Origin: Telluribacter roseus
GTDB taxonomy: Bacteria > Bacteroidota > Bacteroidia > Cytophagales > Spirosomataceae
Assembly: GCF_017355915.2 (NCBI RefSeq)
Contig: NZ_JAFEUV020000014.1
Location: 62,001 to 126,000, forward strand
Length of the DNA stretch: 64,000 nt
Reading direction: 5' to 3'
The notes beneath the pieces were generated by a model, which saw only the letters and a list, made by a program, of their open reading frames with translations, did not search any database and was not told the DNA's origin. Positions 7,636-16,653 of this stretch are shown here, piece by piece. Position numbers and translations under genes: made by a program. Each line of letters begins with the position of its first letter. The stretch's first letter is position 1.

Positions 7636-8652
7636 TTATTCTTCTACCGATAGCACGATTTTGCCGAACTGCTGACCAGCATCCATGTAGCGCAGAGCCT
7701 CTTCGGCCTGACTCAGCGGAAACACTACATCTACCACCGGTACTACTTCTTTCTCTTCCACGAACAGCGTCATGTCTGCAAACTCCTGCTCGGTACCCAT
7801 GGTACTGCCGTAGATGTTGAGCTGCTTAAAGAACACCTTGGCCGGTACCACATCCATAATATTACCGGTAGTACCTCCGTAGAAACAGATACGTCCACCA
7901 GGAGCCGCTACATCAATCAGACGGGCAAAGCCCGGTCCACCCGCACTATCTATGATCACATCGAAGTAGCCCGTCTTGGGCGCCTGTGCCTTTACCAGCA
8001 GGTCGCGGTACCAGGTGGGCGTCCGGTAGTTGACACCTCCCCTGGCTCCCATCGCTACTGATTTCTGTATCTTCTCATCCGAACCCGACGTCACCCACAC
8101 CTCTGCTCCCATAGCCACCGCCAGTTGGGCTGCAATCAGGGCCACTCCACCGCCCGCTCCGGTTATAAGTACCCGCTCTCCTTCTTTCAGCCCCACGCGC
8201 GACATCAGCGCCCGCCAGGCCGTCAGTCCGGCCAGGGGTAGTGCTGCGGCCTGCTCAAACGTCAGGTGACTGGGCTTTATGGCAAGGTACCTGGCTTCTA
8301 CTTTTACATACTCCGCAAAAGTACCATCATCCGGTAAGCCCAGCATTTTGTAGTCTTTGCCGTAGTAGGCCGGGTTGTCGCCCCAGTTCTGCGAGGGATT
8401 GATGATTACTTCCTTTTCCAGCCAATAGTCGCTTACTCCCTCTCCTACTTCCTCTACAACCCCCGCTCCGTCAGAGCCCAGGATCTGCGGTACTTTGATA
8501 CCCGGGTACAGCCCCTTCTGAATCCATACGTCGCGGTGATTCAGGGCGGCGGCTTTGAGCTTCACAAGGACTTCCCCCTTGCCGGCTGTCGGCTTGGGAA
8601 CATCTTTATAGACAAGAGGCTGATGCAGTGTTTCGAGTACGGCTGCTTTCAT
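7636..8652 (-). CDS. Zinc-type alcohol dehydrogenase-like / quinone oxidoreductase (MDR family)
   Basis: The 338-residue protein belongs to the medium-chain dehydrogenase/reductase family. It has a GroES-like N-terminal domain (LKAAALNHRDVWIQKGLYP, GSDGAGVVEEVG) and a Rossmann cofactor site (ITGAGGGVALIAAQLA). The GAGGGV motif and overall form resemble NADPH-using quinone or enone reductases. The substrate cannot be inferred. The start is placed at ATG 8652 (MKAAVLETL), where the family begins; a longer frame starting at 8715 adds 21 residues with no homologous look. It runs alone on the minus strand. Confidence 0.75.
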   Translation of the reverse strand: MKAAVLETLHQPLVYKDVPKPTAGKGEVLVKLKAAALNHRDVWIQKGLYPGIKVPQILGSDGAGVVEEVGEGVSDYWLEKEVIINPSQNWGDNPAYYGKDYKMLGLPDDGTFAEYVKVEARYLAIKPSHLTFEQAAALPLAGLTAWRALMSRVGLKEGERVLITGAGGGVALIAAQLAVAMGAEVWVTSGSDEKIQKSVAMGARGGVNYRTPTWYRDLLVKAQAPKTGYFDVIIDSAGGPGFARLIDVAAPGGRICFYGGTTGNIMDVVPAKVFFKQLNIYGSTMGTEQEFADMTLFVEEKEVVPVVDVVFPLSQAEEALRYMDAGQQFGKIVLSVEE

Positions 8653-8765
8653 TAGGTAGGTTGTTAGGTGATAAGCTGTTAGTTCTATTACATACGTCTC
8701 AATGACAGGTACCATATCTATTGTATCGGGTACTTATAATGGCCTGATACAGACAGACGCTATTG

Positions 8766-9581
8766 CTACGATTTACGGCCTGCCTCAATAGCGGCCCGTA
8801 CACTTCCGTGCGCATCCAGCAGCGCCTTCGCTTCTTCATCCGACACCCCCAGCTCCTCGGTCACCATTCGTATAGCCCGCTGCACCAGTTTGTAGTTGGT
8901 CATCTGCATATCCACCATCTTATTGCCTTTTACGCGGCCGAGCTGGATCATTACCGAGGTAGAGAGCATGTTCAGCACCAGCTTCTGAGCCGTACCTGCC
9001 TTCATACGTGTACTACCCGTTACGAACTCCGGCCCTACTACTACCTCCACCGGGTACTCAGCCGCAGCGGCTACGGGCGATCCGGCATTGCAGACAATAC
9101 ATCCGGTAAGTATTCCGGCCTTACGGGCTTCGTTCAGGCCACCTATTACATAAGGGGTACGTCCCGACGCGGCTATCCCGATCAGTGAGTCCAGCTCATT
9201 GATATGGTATTCCTGCAGATCCTTCCACGCCTGCTCCGGATCGTCCTCGGCGTTTTCGACCGCACGTCGGATGGCACGATCCCCACCGGCCATGATTCCT
9301 ATCACCAGATCAAAAGGTACTCCGTAGGTAGGTGGGCACTCCGAAGCATCCACCACACCCAGTCGTCCGCTGGTGCCCGCTCCTATATAGAAGAGTCGCC
9401 CTCCCTGCTTCATCCGCTCCACGACCTGCTCTACCAGAGCTTCCAGTTGGGGTATGGCTTTCTCGACGGCCAGTGGTACCGTCTTGTCTTCGTTATTAAT
9501 ATTTATTAGTAGCTCCCGCACATTCATTTTCTCCAAACTTTCGTAGCGTGAGGCGGATTCGGTGGTTAACATGGGAATCAA
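8766..9581 (-). CDS. murQ: N-acetylmuramic acid 6-phosphate etherase
   Basis: MurQ removes the D-lactyl ether from N-acetylmuramic acid 6-phosphate, giving GlcNAc-6-phosphate, and so recycles peptidoglycan sugars. The 271-residue chain is slightly short for the family but complete. It has the SIS-domain signature FYIGAGTSGRLGVVDASECP, GIAASGRTPYVIGGL in the second phosphate-binding loop, and a C-terminal helical part ending LLDAHGSVRAAIEAG. It is monocistronic on the minus strand and divergent from the ilv cluster. No anhMurNAc kinase gene is next to it. Confidence 0.9.
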   Translation of the reverse strand: MIPMLTTESASRYESLEKMNVRELLININNEDKTVPLAVEKAIPQLEALVEQVVERMKQGGRLFYIGAGTSGRLGVVDASECPPTYGVPFDLVIGIMAGGDRAIRRAVENAEDDPEQAWKDLQEYHINELDSLIGIAASGRTPYVIGGLNEARKAGILTGCIVCNAGSPVAAAAEYPVEVVVGPEFVTGSTRMKAGTAQKLVLNMLSTSVMIQLGRVKGNKMVDMQMTNYKLVQRAIRMVTEELGVSDEEAKALLDAHGSVRAAIEAGRKS

Positions 9582-9779
9582 GAATAAAGGTTAGACATAT
9601 TCAAAAATAGTACTTTTCATCTTACAGCACTGTCTTCAACTAAGACGTGATGATTTTTGACTATAAAAGTGAGAAATACTGACTTTAAAATTTGGAAAAA
9701 AGAAAGATAGCCTTCTTATTTGTGATGTAATTACGCATTTAGCGAAATTTCACTGCTAGAAAAAAATATTCAAAAGCTT
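9582..9779. other. Upstream region of the ilv cluster
   Basis: This AT-rich divergent gap lies between murQ and the ilvD leader. The ilv promoter must lie here. The best plus-strand candidates are imperfect (TAAAATTTG at 9686-9694 has one extra base; TTATTTG at 9716-9722 with TTG 20 bases upstream lacks the TA). No repeat or RNA gene was seen. Confidence 0.4.
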
Positions 9780-9827
9780 ATGCAATTGGCTGTACTCATT
9801 GTGGTCCTACTCGTCAGCACCTGTTAA
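9780..9827 (+). CDS. ilv leader peptide
   Basis: This is a 15-codon open frame reading MQLAVLIVVLLVSTC, followed by TAA. Nine of the 15 residues are Leu, Val or Ile, the three end products of the downstream operon. Starved of any of them, a ribosome would stall inside the run V5 to V12. The stop codon touches the antiterminator arm directly (GGTGTGAG starts at the next base), which is the geometry of a classical attenuator. The peptide itself is not expected to have a function. Confidence 0.8.
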   Translation: MQLAVLIVVLLVSTC

Positions 9828-9900
9828 GGTGTGAGTGGAACGCAATGGTTAGCCAAAGCGCCTCACTCACACCTCGCTGAGTGAGGCGCTTTTATTTATA
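9828..9900 (+). promoter_or_regulatory. Transcription attenuator of ilvD
   Basis: Two mutually exclusive hairpins are visible. In the antiterminator, GGTGTGAGTG (9828-9837) pairs perfectly with CACTCACACC (9864-9873). In the terminator, the 5' arm 9855-9869 pairs perfectly over 15 bp with 9878-9892, and a T-rich tail follows. The shared segment 9864-9869 can join only one of the two. A ribosome that reaches the leader stop would cover the first arm and let the terminator form. One stalled on Leu/Val/Ile codons would leave it free and allow readthrough into ilvD. The pairing is seen in the sequence; the function is inferred from known amino-acid attenuators. Confidence 0.85.
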
Positions 9901-9916
9901 CTATCATAAACGTACT

Positions 9917-11602
9917 ATGGCCCAGGAACTAAACAGATTCTCCCGCACGCTTACTCAGGAAGTAACCAATCCGGCCGCACAGGCTATGCTTTATGGAATT
10001 GGTCTGAAAGAAGAAGACATGTCCAAACCTCAGATCGGTATAGCGAGTACCGGCTACGAGGGTAACCCCTGTAACATGCACCTGAACGGACTGTCGGTGT
10101 ACGTGAAGCAGGGTGTACAGGCCAATGACATGGTAGGACTGGTATTTAATACTATAGGAGTATCTGACGGTATGACCAACGGAAACGATGGGATGCGTTA
10201 TTCACTGCCCAGCCGTGATATCATTGCTGACTCCATCGAGACCGTAGTAGCCGCTCAGTGGTATGATGGCGTGATCGCCGTAGTAGGATGTGACAAGAAC
10301 ATGCCCGGTGCCATCATGGCCATGGCTCGCCTGGATCGTCCGGCCATTATGGTGTACGGAGGTACGATCCGTTCGGGGCATTACAAGGGCCAGAAGCTGG
10401 ATATCGTTTCGGCTTTTGAGGCACTGGGTAAGAAGTTTGCCGGTAATATTTCAGATGAAGATTATAAAGGAGTAATCCAGAACTCCATCCCGGGACAGGG
10501 AGCCTGCGGGGGTATGTATACTGCCAATACCATGGCTTCGTCCATCGAGGCGATGGGGCTAAGCCTTCCGTTCAGCAGCAGCTACCCGGCTACGCACGAA
10601 GGAAAGCAGGAGGAGTGTAAGAAGATCGGAGCGGCTATGAAGAAGCTCCTCGAGATGAACCTGACACCTGCCGAAATCATTACCCGTAAATCGCTGGAAA
10701 ATGCACTCACTGTAGTAATGGCGCTGGGTGGATCTACCAACGCGGCACTGCACTACCTGGCCATTGCTCATTCAGCAGGCATACCTCTTACTCTGGACGA
10801 CATACAGGCCATCAGCGACCGCACGCCATTTATAGCCGACCTGAAGCCCAGTGGTAAGTACTACATGGAGGATATTCTTGAAATCGGTGGGGTACCTGCC
10901 GTGATGAAGTACCTGCATGGCGAAGGACTGATCCACGGTGACTGTATGACCGTAACCGGTAAGACGGTAGCCGAAAACCTGGCCGAGGCTCCGGATCTGG
11001 ACTTCGAAGCTCAAAAGATCATCTTCCCGCTCTCTCAGCCAATCAAAGCGTCGGGCCACATACAGGTACTGTACGGCAACCTGGCTCCCAAGGGTGCGGT
11101 AGCCAAGATCACAGGTAAAGAAGGTCTTCGCTTTGAAGGTGAGGCTAAGGTATGCGAGCACGAATCCGAAATCATAGATGCACTGGCTAAGGGCGAGATC
11201 AAAGCGGGCCATATAGTCGTAATCCGTAACGCTGGCCCTAAAGGTGGACCGGGTATGTCGGAGATGCTGAAACCTACCTCGGCCGTTATGGGTGCCGGAC
11301 TGGGTGACAAGATTGCACTTATTACCGACGGACGTTTTTCGGGAGGTACCCACGGATTTGTGGTAGGACATATAACTCCCGAGGCATTTGAGGGTGGCCC
11401 AATAGCTCTGGTAAAAGATGGCGATCGTATTACTATCGATGCCAATACCCGCGAGCTCACTCTACATATATCAGACGAAGAAATGGCAGCCCGTAAAGCG
11501 GCCTGGGTACAACCCGCCCCCAAGTTTACGAAGGGAATGCTAGGCAAATATATCCGCAACGTGAAGTCGGCCAGCGAAGGCTGCGTAACCGACGAAGCGT
11601 AA
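9917..11602 (+). CDS. ilvD: Dihydroxy-acid dehydratase
   Basis: IlvD dehydrates 2,3-dihydroxy-3-methylbutanoate and -pentanoate to the keto acids that precede valine and isoleucine. The 561-residue chain carries three cysteines positioned for the iron-sulfur cluster: C52 (GNPCNMH), C125 (VVGCDKNMP) and C197 (GQGACGGM). It also has the C-terminal signature [20 protein letters not shown] 9917 (MAQELNRFS) is preferred; an upstream in-frame ATG at 9881 lies inside the attenuator stem. It is the first structural gene after the attenuator and is followed by ilvB after 39 bases. Confidence 0.93.
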   Translation: MAQELNRFSRTLTQEVTNPAAQAMLYGIGLKEEDMSKPQIGIASTGYEGNPCNMHLNGLSVYVKQGVQANDMVGLVFNTIGVSDGMTNGNDGMRYSLPSRDIIADSIETVVAAQWYDGVIAVVGCDKNMPGAIMAMARLDRPAIMVYGGTIRSGHYKGQKLDIVSAFEALGKKFAGNISDEDYKGVIQNSIPGQGACGGMYTANTMASSIEAMGLSLPFSSSYPATHEGKQEECKKIGAAMKKLLEMNLTPAEIITRKSLENALTVVMALGGSTNAALHYLAIAHSAGIPLTLDDIQAISDRTPFIADLKPSGKYYMEDILEIGGVPAVMKYLHGEGLIHGDCMTVTGKTVAENLAEAPDLDFEAQKIIFPLSQPIKASGHIQVLYGNLAPKGAVAKITGKEGLRFEGEAKVCEHESEIIDALAKGEIKAGHIVVIRNAGPKGGPGMSEMLKPTSAVMGAGLGDKIALITDGRFSGGTHGFVVGHITPEAFEGGPIALVKDGDRITIDANTRELTLHISDEEMAARKAAWVQPAPKFTKGMLGKYIRNVKSASEGCVTDEA

Positions 11603-11641
11603 TTAATCAAAACAAAAAGCAAACTAAAACCAGCAAAGGTC

Positions 11642-13402
11642 ATGGAATACAAGGAGAATCAAGCCGTAACCGCTGAGGTGGAGGAGCAACAGCCCAAAGT
11701 AGAAGCAGCAGAGCTAATGAACGGCTCGCATGCGCTCATCAGATCACTGATCGCAGAAGGAGTGGATACCATATTTGGTTATCCGGGAGGAGCTATTATG
11801 CCCGTGTATGATGCTATTTATGACTACCAGGACCAGGTCAACCATATTCTGGTACGCCACGAACAGGGGGCTGGTCATGCTGCCGAAGGGTATGCCCGCG
11901 TATCAGGCCGGGTAGGCGTATGTCTGGTTACTTCCGGTCCGGGCGCTACCAACTTGGTTACGGCCATAGCCGATGCTATCATTGATTCTACCCCCATGGT
12001 TTGTGTAATTGGACAGGTAGCCATGCACCTGCTGGGTACCGATGCCTTCCAGGAAACCGACGTGATCGGGGTGACCATGCCTATTACCAAGTGGAACTAT
12101 CAGATTACCTCGGCCGATGAAATACCCGAAGTAATGGCTAAGGCCTTCTATATAGCCAAGTCGGGACGTCCGGGGCCGGTACTGATTGATATTACCAAGA
12201 ATGCTCAGCAGGAAATGATGACGAAGGCATTCAACTATTCCTGTTGCCAAAAACTGATCAGCTACCACCCCCGCCTGACCCCTAAGCGGGAGCAGGTTGA
12301 AAAGGCGGCTAAGCTGATCAACGAGGCCAAGCGTCCGCTCCTGCTATTCGGTCATGGTGTCAAAATATCCGGCGCCGAGAAAGAGCTACTGGAACTGGTA
12401 GAAAAAGCGGGTATTCCCTGCGCCTCTACCCTGCTGGGGCTATCGTCCGTACCCGTAGACCACCCGCTGTACGCCGGCTGGCTGGGTATGCACGGCAACT
12501 ACGGTACTAACGTACTGACCAACCAGTGTGATGTCATGATAGGTGTTGGTCTGCGCTTTGACGACCGCGTAACGGGCGATGTGAGCCGCTACGCCAAGCA
12601 GGCCAAGATTATACATATCGAAATAGATCCGGCCGAGATTGATAAGGTCGTAAAAGCCGAGGCTCCTGTGGTAGGCGATGCTAAGCAGGCGCTTCAGATG
12701 CTGTTGCCGATGATCAATCCGAATGACCACAGCATGTGGCGAAATGAGTTCCGGAAGTACGAGGCACTGGAAGACGAGAAGATCACCCAGCGCGAGTTGG
12801 CTCCTACTACCGAAAAGATCAAGATGGCCGAGGTAATCCGGATGCTGTCTGACAAGACCAAAGGGGAAGCCGTAGTAGTAGCGGATGTAGGACAGCACCA
12901 GATGATGACTGCCCGCTACTACCAGTTCAAAAAGAATAATTCATTCATTACCTCGGGTGGCCTGGGTACCATGGGGTATGCCCTTCCGGCTGCCTTTGGC
13001 GCCAAGGTAGGAGCTCCCGAGCGTGAAGTAGTAGCCATTATCGGCGACGGCTGCTTCCAGATGACCATTCAGGAGCTGGGGACCATTGCGCAGAGCGGTC
13101 TGCCTGTCAAGGCGATCATCCTTAACAACAACTACCTGGGCATGGTACGTCAGTGGCAGCAGTTGTTCTTCCAGAAGCGCTACTCTTTCGTAGAGCTACA
13201 GAACCCTGATTTTATCACCATTGCGAAGGGCTTCGGCGTAGATGGCCACACCTGTGAGCAGCGTGCCGACCTGAACGACTCCCTCGACAGGCTTCTGCAG
13301 TCGGACAAGCCCTACCTGCTGGAAGTAATTGTAGAAAAAGAAGAGAACGTATTCCCGATGGTACCTACCGGCGCCTGCGTAGCCGATATCCGGCTGGAGT
13401 AA
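11642..13402 (+). CDS. ilvB: Acetolactate synthase, large (catalytic) subunit
   Basis: The enzyme condenses two pyruvates, or pyruvate with 2-oxobutyrate, to acetohydroxy acids, the first common step to valine, leucine and isoleucine. The 586 residues include the catalytic glutamate in VRHEQGAGHAAEGYAR (E74), the central FAD-binding domain and the thiamine-diphosphate motif (GDGCFQMTIQELGT to NNNYLGMVRQW). About 25 residues precede the conserved start and have an acidic, low-complexity look. It pairs with ilvN downstream. The gap between the two holds a stable hairpin that could alter the ratio of the subunits. Confidence 0.93.
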   Translation: MEYKENQAVTAEVEEQQPKVEAAELMNGSHALIRSLIAEGVDTIFGYPGGAIMPVYDAIYDYQDQVNHILVRHEQGAGHAAEGYARVSGRVGVCLVTSGPGATNLVTAIADAIIDSTPMVCVIGQVAMHLLGTDAFQETDVIGVTMPITKWNYQITSADEIPEVMAKAFYIAKSGRPGPVLIDITKNAQQEMMTKAFNYSCCQKLISYHPRLTPKREQVEKAAKLINEAKRPLLLFGHGVKISGAEKELLELVEKAGIPCASTLLGLSSVPVDHPLYAGWLGMHGNYGTNVLTNQCDVMIGVGLRFDDRVTGDVSRYAKQAKIIHIEIDPAEIDKVVKAEAPVVGDAKQALQMLLPMINPNDHSMWRNEFRKYEALEDEKITQRELAPTTEKIKMAEVIRMLSDKTKGEAVVVADVGQHQMMTARYYQFKKNNSFITSGGLGTMGYALPAAFGAKVGAPEREVVAIIGDGCFQMTIQELGTIAQSGLPVKAIILNNNYLGMVRQWQQLFFQKRYSFVELQNPDFITIAKGFGVDGHTCEQRADLNDSLDRLLQSDKPYLLEVIVEKEENVFPMVPTGACVADIRLE

Positions 13403-13407
13403 CATGT

Positions 13408-13440
13408 ACCTGCCCCATTGTGAAAACCGGTGGGGCAGGT
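13408..13440 (+). terminator. Intercistronic hairpin between ilvB and ilvN
   Basis: ACCTGCCCCA (13408-13417) pairs perfectly with TGGGGCAGGT (13431-13440). CTTTTTC follows eight bases later, so it is a weak or partial terminator at best. It starts six bases after the ilvB stop codon. Confidence 0.5.
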
Positions 13441-13514
13441 GACCAATCTTTTTCAGAAAAATTCAGCATTGATTTAGTTATCACCAAATAAATTTCCCAC
13501 CGGGATTAAGGGCC

Positions 13515-14048
13515 ATGACTACTTACACCATTTGTGTCTTTACCGAGAATACAATCGGAATACTCAATAAAATCACTATTCTTTTTACCCGTCGGCGCAT
13601 CAACATCGAGAGCCTTACTGTCTCTGAGACAGAGCGTAAGGGGGTATCCCGCTTTACTATCGTGATTCGTCACGAGTCGCGTGAAGCCGTTGAAAAGCTG
13701 GTACGCCAGATCCGCAAAGTAGTAGAAGTACTGGCGGTTTTCGGGTATCTTAATGATGATATCGCCTACAACGAAATTGCACTTTTTAAGGTAGCCACTC
13801 CGTCAGGTGCCAAACCTTTAGACATCGAAACAGTTAATAAGGTGTATAAAGCCTGGGTTGTATACTGGCACCTTGACTACGTAGTAATTGAAAAGACCGG
13901 AACTGAAGAAGAGATCTTTGATTTCTTCAACTACATCAAGCCCCATGGCATTCTGGAATTTGTGCGGTCAGGTCGGGTTGCGGTCAGTAAGTCTCCTCAA
14001 AGTCTGGTGGAGTATCTCCCTGAGGCTGAATGGGAGTATTATTTGTAA
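13515..14048 (+). CDS. ilvN: Acetolactate synthase, small (regulatory) subunit
   Basis: The 177-residue protein has an N-terminal ACT domain (TYTICVFTENTIGILNKITI, about 3-75, with RRRINIESLTVSETE) and a C-terminal domain ending in a hydrophobic region. IlvN activates IlvB and gives valine feedback inhibition. It starts 112 bases after ilvB, an unusually wide gap in this otherwise tight cluster. Three unrelated-looking genes follow before ilvC. Confidence 0.9.
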   Translation: MTTYTICVFTENTIGILNKITILFTRRRINIESLTVSETERKGVSRFTIVIRHESREAVEKLVRQIRKVVEVLAVFGYLNDDIAYNEIALFKVATPSGAKPLDIETVNKVYKAWVVYWHLDYVVIEKTGTEEEIFDFFNYIKPHGILEFVRSGRVAVSKSPQSLVEYLPEAEWEYYL

Positions 14049-14099
14049 AGCCCAATAAATGACTCTAATTTTAGCCGGTCAATCAACCCTTATGCCTGA

Positions 14100-15863
14100 A
14101 TGATGCTAGTGCAAGCTATCATTGATATGGATAGTTCATGGGCCACGCAGACAGCTGATTGGTTATATCAGATAGGTTATATGCGTGGTGGAAAAAAGTG
14201 GATAGCTTTAGCGATTTTGTTCAATGCGCTATGGCTGGCTTTATTTTATTTCCGTCAACGTACCTCTACGACTTCCTGGCTCCGCAAGGATGCTCTTTTT
14301 ATAGGCCTCATTCTGGTGGGAGTCTGGGTACTTCGTATACCAACGCTGGTTTATTCGCACCTGGATGTGGATGAATCCGACTGGATTGCCGGTGCCGCCA
14401 CCTTCTACACCGACCCTTACTTCTGGCTATCAGTAGATGGTACCACCAGTGGTCCGCTCAGTATTATTCCGCTCAGCCTGATTCCGCTGTTCGGCGGTTC
14501 GCTCAGTTACGCGGCCGTGCGGCTGTTTGCTCTGACGCTGTACGTGTTGCCTTCCCTCTTATGCCTGTACCTGGGCTTACGTAACCTATATAATGTACGT
14601 ATAGCGGATGTAGTAATCATACCGCTGGCTACGATCGTGGCTATGGCTCATAGCCTCAGTGCCTACAACGGTGAGTTTGCCATTATGTTCCTGACGTCAC
14701 TGAGCCTGTACTTTTATAGTAAGTCCATCAGCGGCCGCTATTCCACCCTATACTACTGGGGTGCCGGGTTTGTGATAGGCATGCTGGCCTATTCCAAACC
14801 GCAGGCTATACCGCTGGGGATGATCATCGCTCTGGGGTACCTGTGGAAGATCAACGCTGATAAGCGTCAGATCAAGACTACGGGTGCTTTTGTGCTGGGA
14901 GGCCTGTCTCCTACGCTGCTGGTGGCCCTTTACCTGACGCTGACCAACCTGTGGGAAGACTTTATCAACTCCTATATCCTTAATAACCTATTCTACGGAG
15001 GTGTCGAAGGAGCCTTTGGTAATACGTATTCTACCTGGAAGATCATCAGCAAGACGCTGGATTACGTAACAGCCCTACCCGAGTACTCCTTCTGGATGCT
15101 CAGTGGCCTGTTCAGCTTTCTGCTGGGTATTACCATGCTCTATTCGCAGAGACGTATGCTGGGCCGTGAGCTCACGCGCGAGCTCGCCTTTGCCGTAGTC
15201 ATGCTGGTTGTTGCCTTTTTCTGCGCTGTAAAGCCCCTGACGTTCTTCTACCACTACCAGAACATGCTCATTATACCCGTAGCCTGGATGTGCGGAACGG
15301 CAGGAGCCTGCCTGTATCATCTGATTCAGCTCCCCTCAGTAGCTGCCACACCGGTTCGTCCTTTTATGGTGCGGGTAGGTGTACCTATATTTTTTATCGT
15401 AACCATGGGCTTTTCGGTCATACAGACGATCCACCACTGGGAGGCCCCTTCCCTGCTGATCGGGACTGAGCACTATGCCCCTACCAAAGAGTCCGAGATT
15501 ATTTCACGGTTTGCCCAACCCAACGAACGGATGGCGACCTGGGGATGGAACACGGCCCTCTTTGTCGACACCGGCTTGCTACAGGGTACGCGCGATGGTC
15601 ATACCCACTACCACATGAGTCCCATCAAGCTACAGACCTACTATCTGGAGCGTTACGTCAGGGATTTGAAGCGAAATAAGCCCAAGGTTGTAGTAGAAAC
15701 ATTCCAGGGGTATTCGGCGTTAACGTTTGGTGCCGACGGCCGCCGTGAGTTTGGATTAGAAAATTACCCGCTGGTTTATAACTATGTCAAGCAACACTAT
15801 GAGCTAAAAGCAGACATAGACGGAAAAACGCGGGTGTTTGTACGAAAGGAGACAAGTTCTTAG
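14100..15863 (+). CDS. Polytopic membrane protein, GT-C glycosyltransferase-like
   Basis: The 587-residue protein has about ten to twelve hydrophobic segments. An acidic motif lies in the first outer loop (HLDVDESDWIAG, about 88-98), as in dolichyl/undecaprenyl-phosphate sugar transferases of the GT39/ArnT type. Those enzymes move a sugar from a lipid carrier to an acceptor on the outer face of the cytoplasmic membrane. A soluble C-terminal stretch follows the last membrane segment (about 470-587). The sugar and acceptor are unknown. It starts 51 bases after ilvN and appears to be transcribed with the ilv genes, although it has no obvious role in their pathway. Confidence 0.55.
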   Translation: MMLVQAIIDMDSSWATQTADWLYQIGYMRGGKKWIALAILFNALWLALFYFRQRTSTTSWLRKDALFIGLILVGVWVLRIPTLVYSHLDVDESDWIAGAATFYTDPYFWLSVDGTTSGPLSIIPLSLIPLFGGSLSYAAVRLFALTLYVLPSLLCLYLGLRNLYNVRIADVVIIPLATIVAMAHSLSAYNGEFAIMFLTSLSLYFYSKSISGRYSTLYYWGAGFVIGMLAYSKPQAIPLGMIIALGYLWKINADKRQIKTTGAFVLGGLSPTLLVALYLTLTNLWEDFINSYILNNLFYGGVEGAFGNTYSTWKIISKTLDYVTALPEYSFWMLSGLFSFLLGITMLYSQRRMLGRELTRELAFAVVMLVVAFFCAVKPLTFFYHYQNMLIIPVAWMCGTAGACLYHLIQLPSVAATPVRPFMVRVGVPIFFIVTMGFSVIQTIHHWEAPSLLIGTEHYAPTKESEIISRFAQPNERMATWGWNTALFVDTGLLQGTRDGHTHYHMSPIKLQTYYLERYVRDLKRNKPKVVVETFQGYSALTFGADGRREFGLENYPLVYNYVKQHYELKADIDGKTRVFVRKETSS

Positions 15864-15920
15864 TAGTTAATTACTTAGCTTTACGGCAACAACCCATAAG
15901 ACGACCACACAATTACCTAT

Positions 15921-16649
15921 ATGCAAGCCAAATACTCCGAAGAACCCGAGAAGTTACCTGATTTTGATGATTATGCAGATAACTACGAAACCTTAGTTAA
16001 AGACAATATTAAAGCCTCCGGCTTTCACCCCAGCTACTTTGATGAGCACAAGATCAAGACACTGGCCGCTGACTTTGGTAAAACACCAGTGAACGGCCGC
16101 GAGATCCGGTTTCTGAACTTCGGGTGTGGCATAGGTAAAAGTGAAAAATTCATCCAGAAGTATCTGCCTACGGCACATACCACATCGGTAGATGTATCCA
16201 AGGAATCCATCGAGCGGGCTATCCAGCGCAATATTGCGGTTCCGAACGTTACCTACCAGCATTTTACGGATGTAACGGAGCTGAAGTACGACAAGCCTTT
16301 TGATATTATTTTTGCGGCGAACGTGTTCCACCATATTCCAACGGACCTGCGTCTGGGTATACTGGAGCATCTGCGTACGCTGCTTAGCCCCAATGGGTAC
16401 CTGTACATCTTTGAACATAATCCGATCAACCCCCTCACCAAGGCTGCCTTTGACACCTGTGAGTTTGACCAGGGATGTAAGATGATTCCCGCCAAGGATA
16501 TGATCAAAAATATCCGCAAGGCAGGCTATCAGCGCTTGTCAAAACACTACATCGTGTTTTTCCCGAAGCCCTTAGCCGCTTTTATTCCATACGAAAAGTA
16601 CCTAGACTGGCTACCCGTAGGCGCCCAGTACTATATTAAAGCCCGATAG
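15921..16649 (+). CDS. Class I SAM-dependent methyltransferase
   Basis: The 242-residue protein shows the Rossmann methyltransferase motifs. Motif I is FLNFGCGIGKSEKFI (about 65-79), motif II includes TTSVDVSKESIERA, and motif IV is FDIIFAANVFHHI. The last is followed by a helical region and FIFEHNPINP-like sequence. The substrate is unknown. It lies between two membrane glycosyltransferase-like genes, only four bases from the second. A role in modifying a lipid-linked sugar or an acceptor they share is plausible but inferred. Confidence 0.75.
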   Translation: MQAKYSEEPEKLPDFDDYADNYETLVKDNIKASGFHPSYFDEHKIKTLAADFGKTPVNGREIRFLNFGCGIGKSEKFIQKYLPTAHTTSVDVSKESIERAIQRNIAVPNVTYQHFTDVTELKYDKPFDIIFAANVFHHIPTDLRLGILEHLRTLLSPNGYLYIFEHNPINPLTKAAFDTCEFDQGCKMIPAKDMIKNIRKAGYQRLSKHYIVFFPKPLAAFIPYEKYLDWLPVGAQYYIKAR

Positions 16650-16653
16650 TAGT

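Noticed and set aside
9780-9900. T-box riboswitch before ilvD
   Set aside because: No T-box consensus or specifier stem was found; the leader peptide and paired arms explain the region better.
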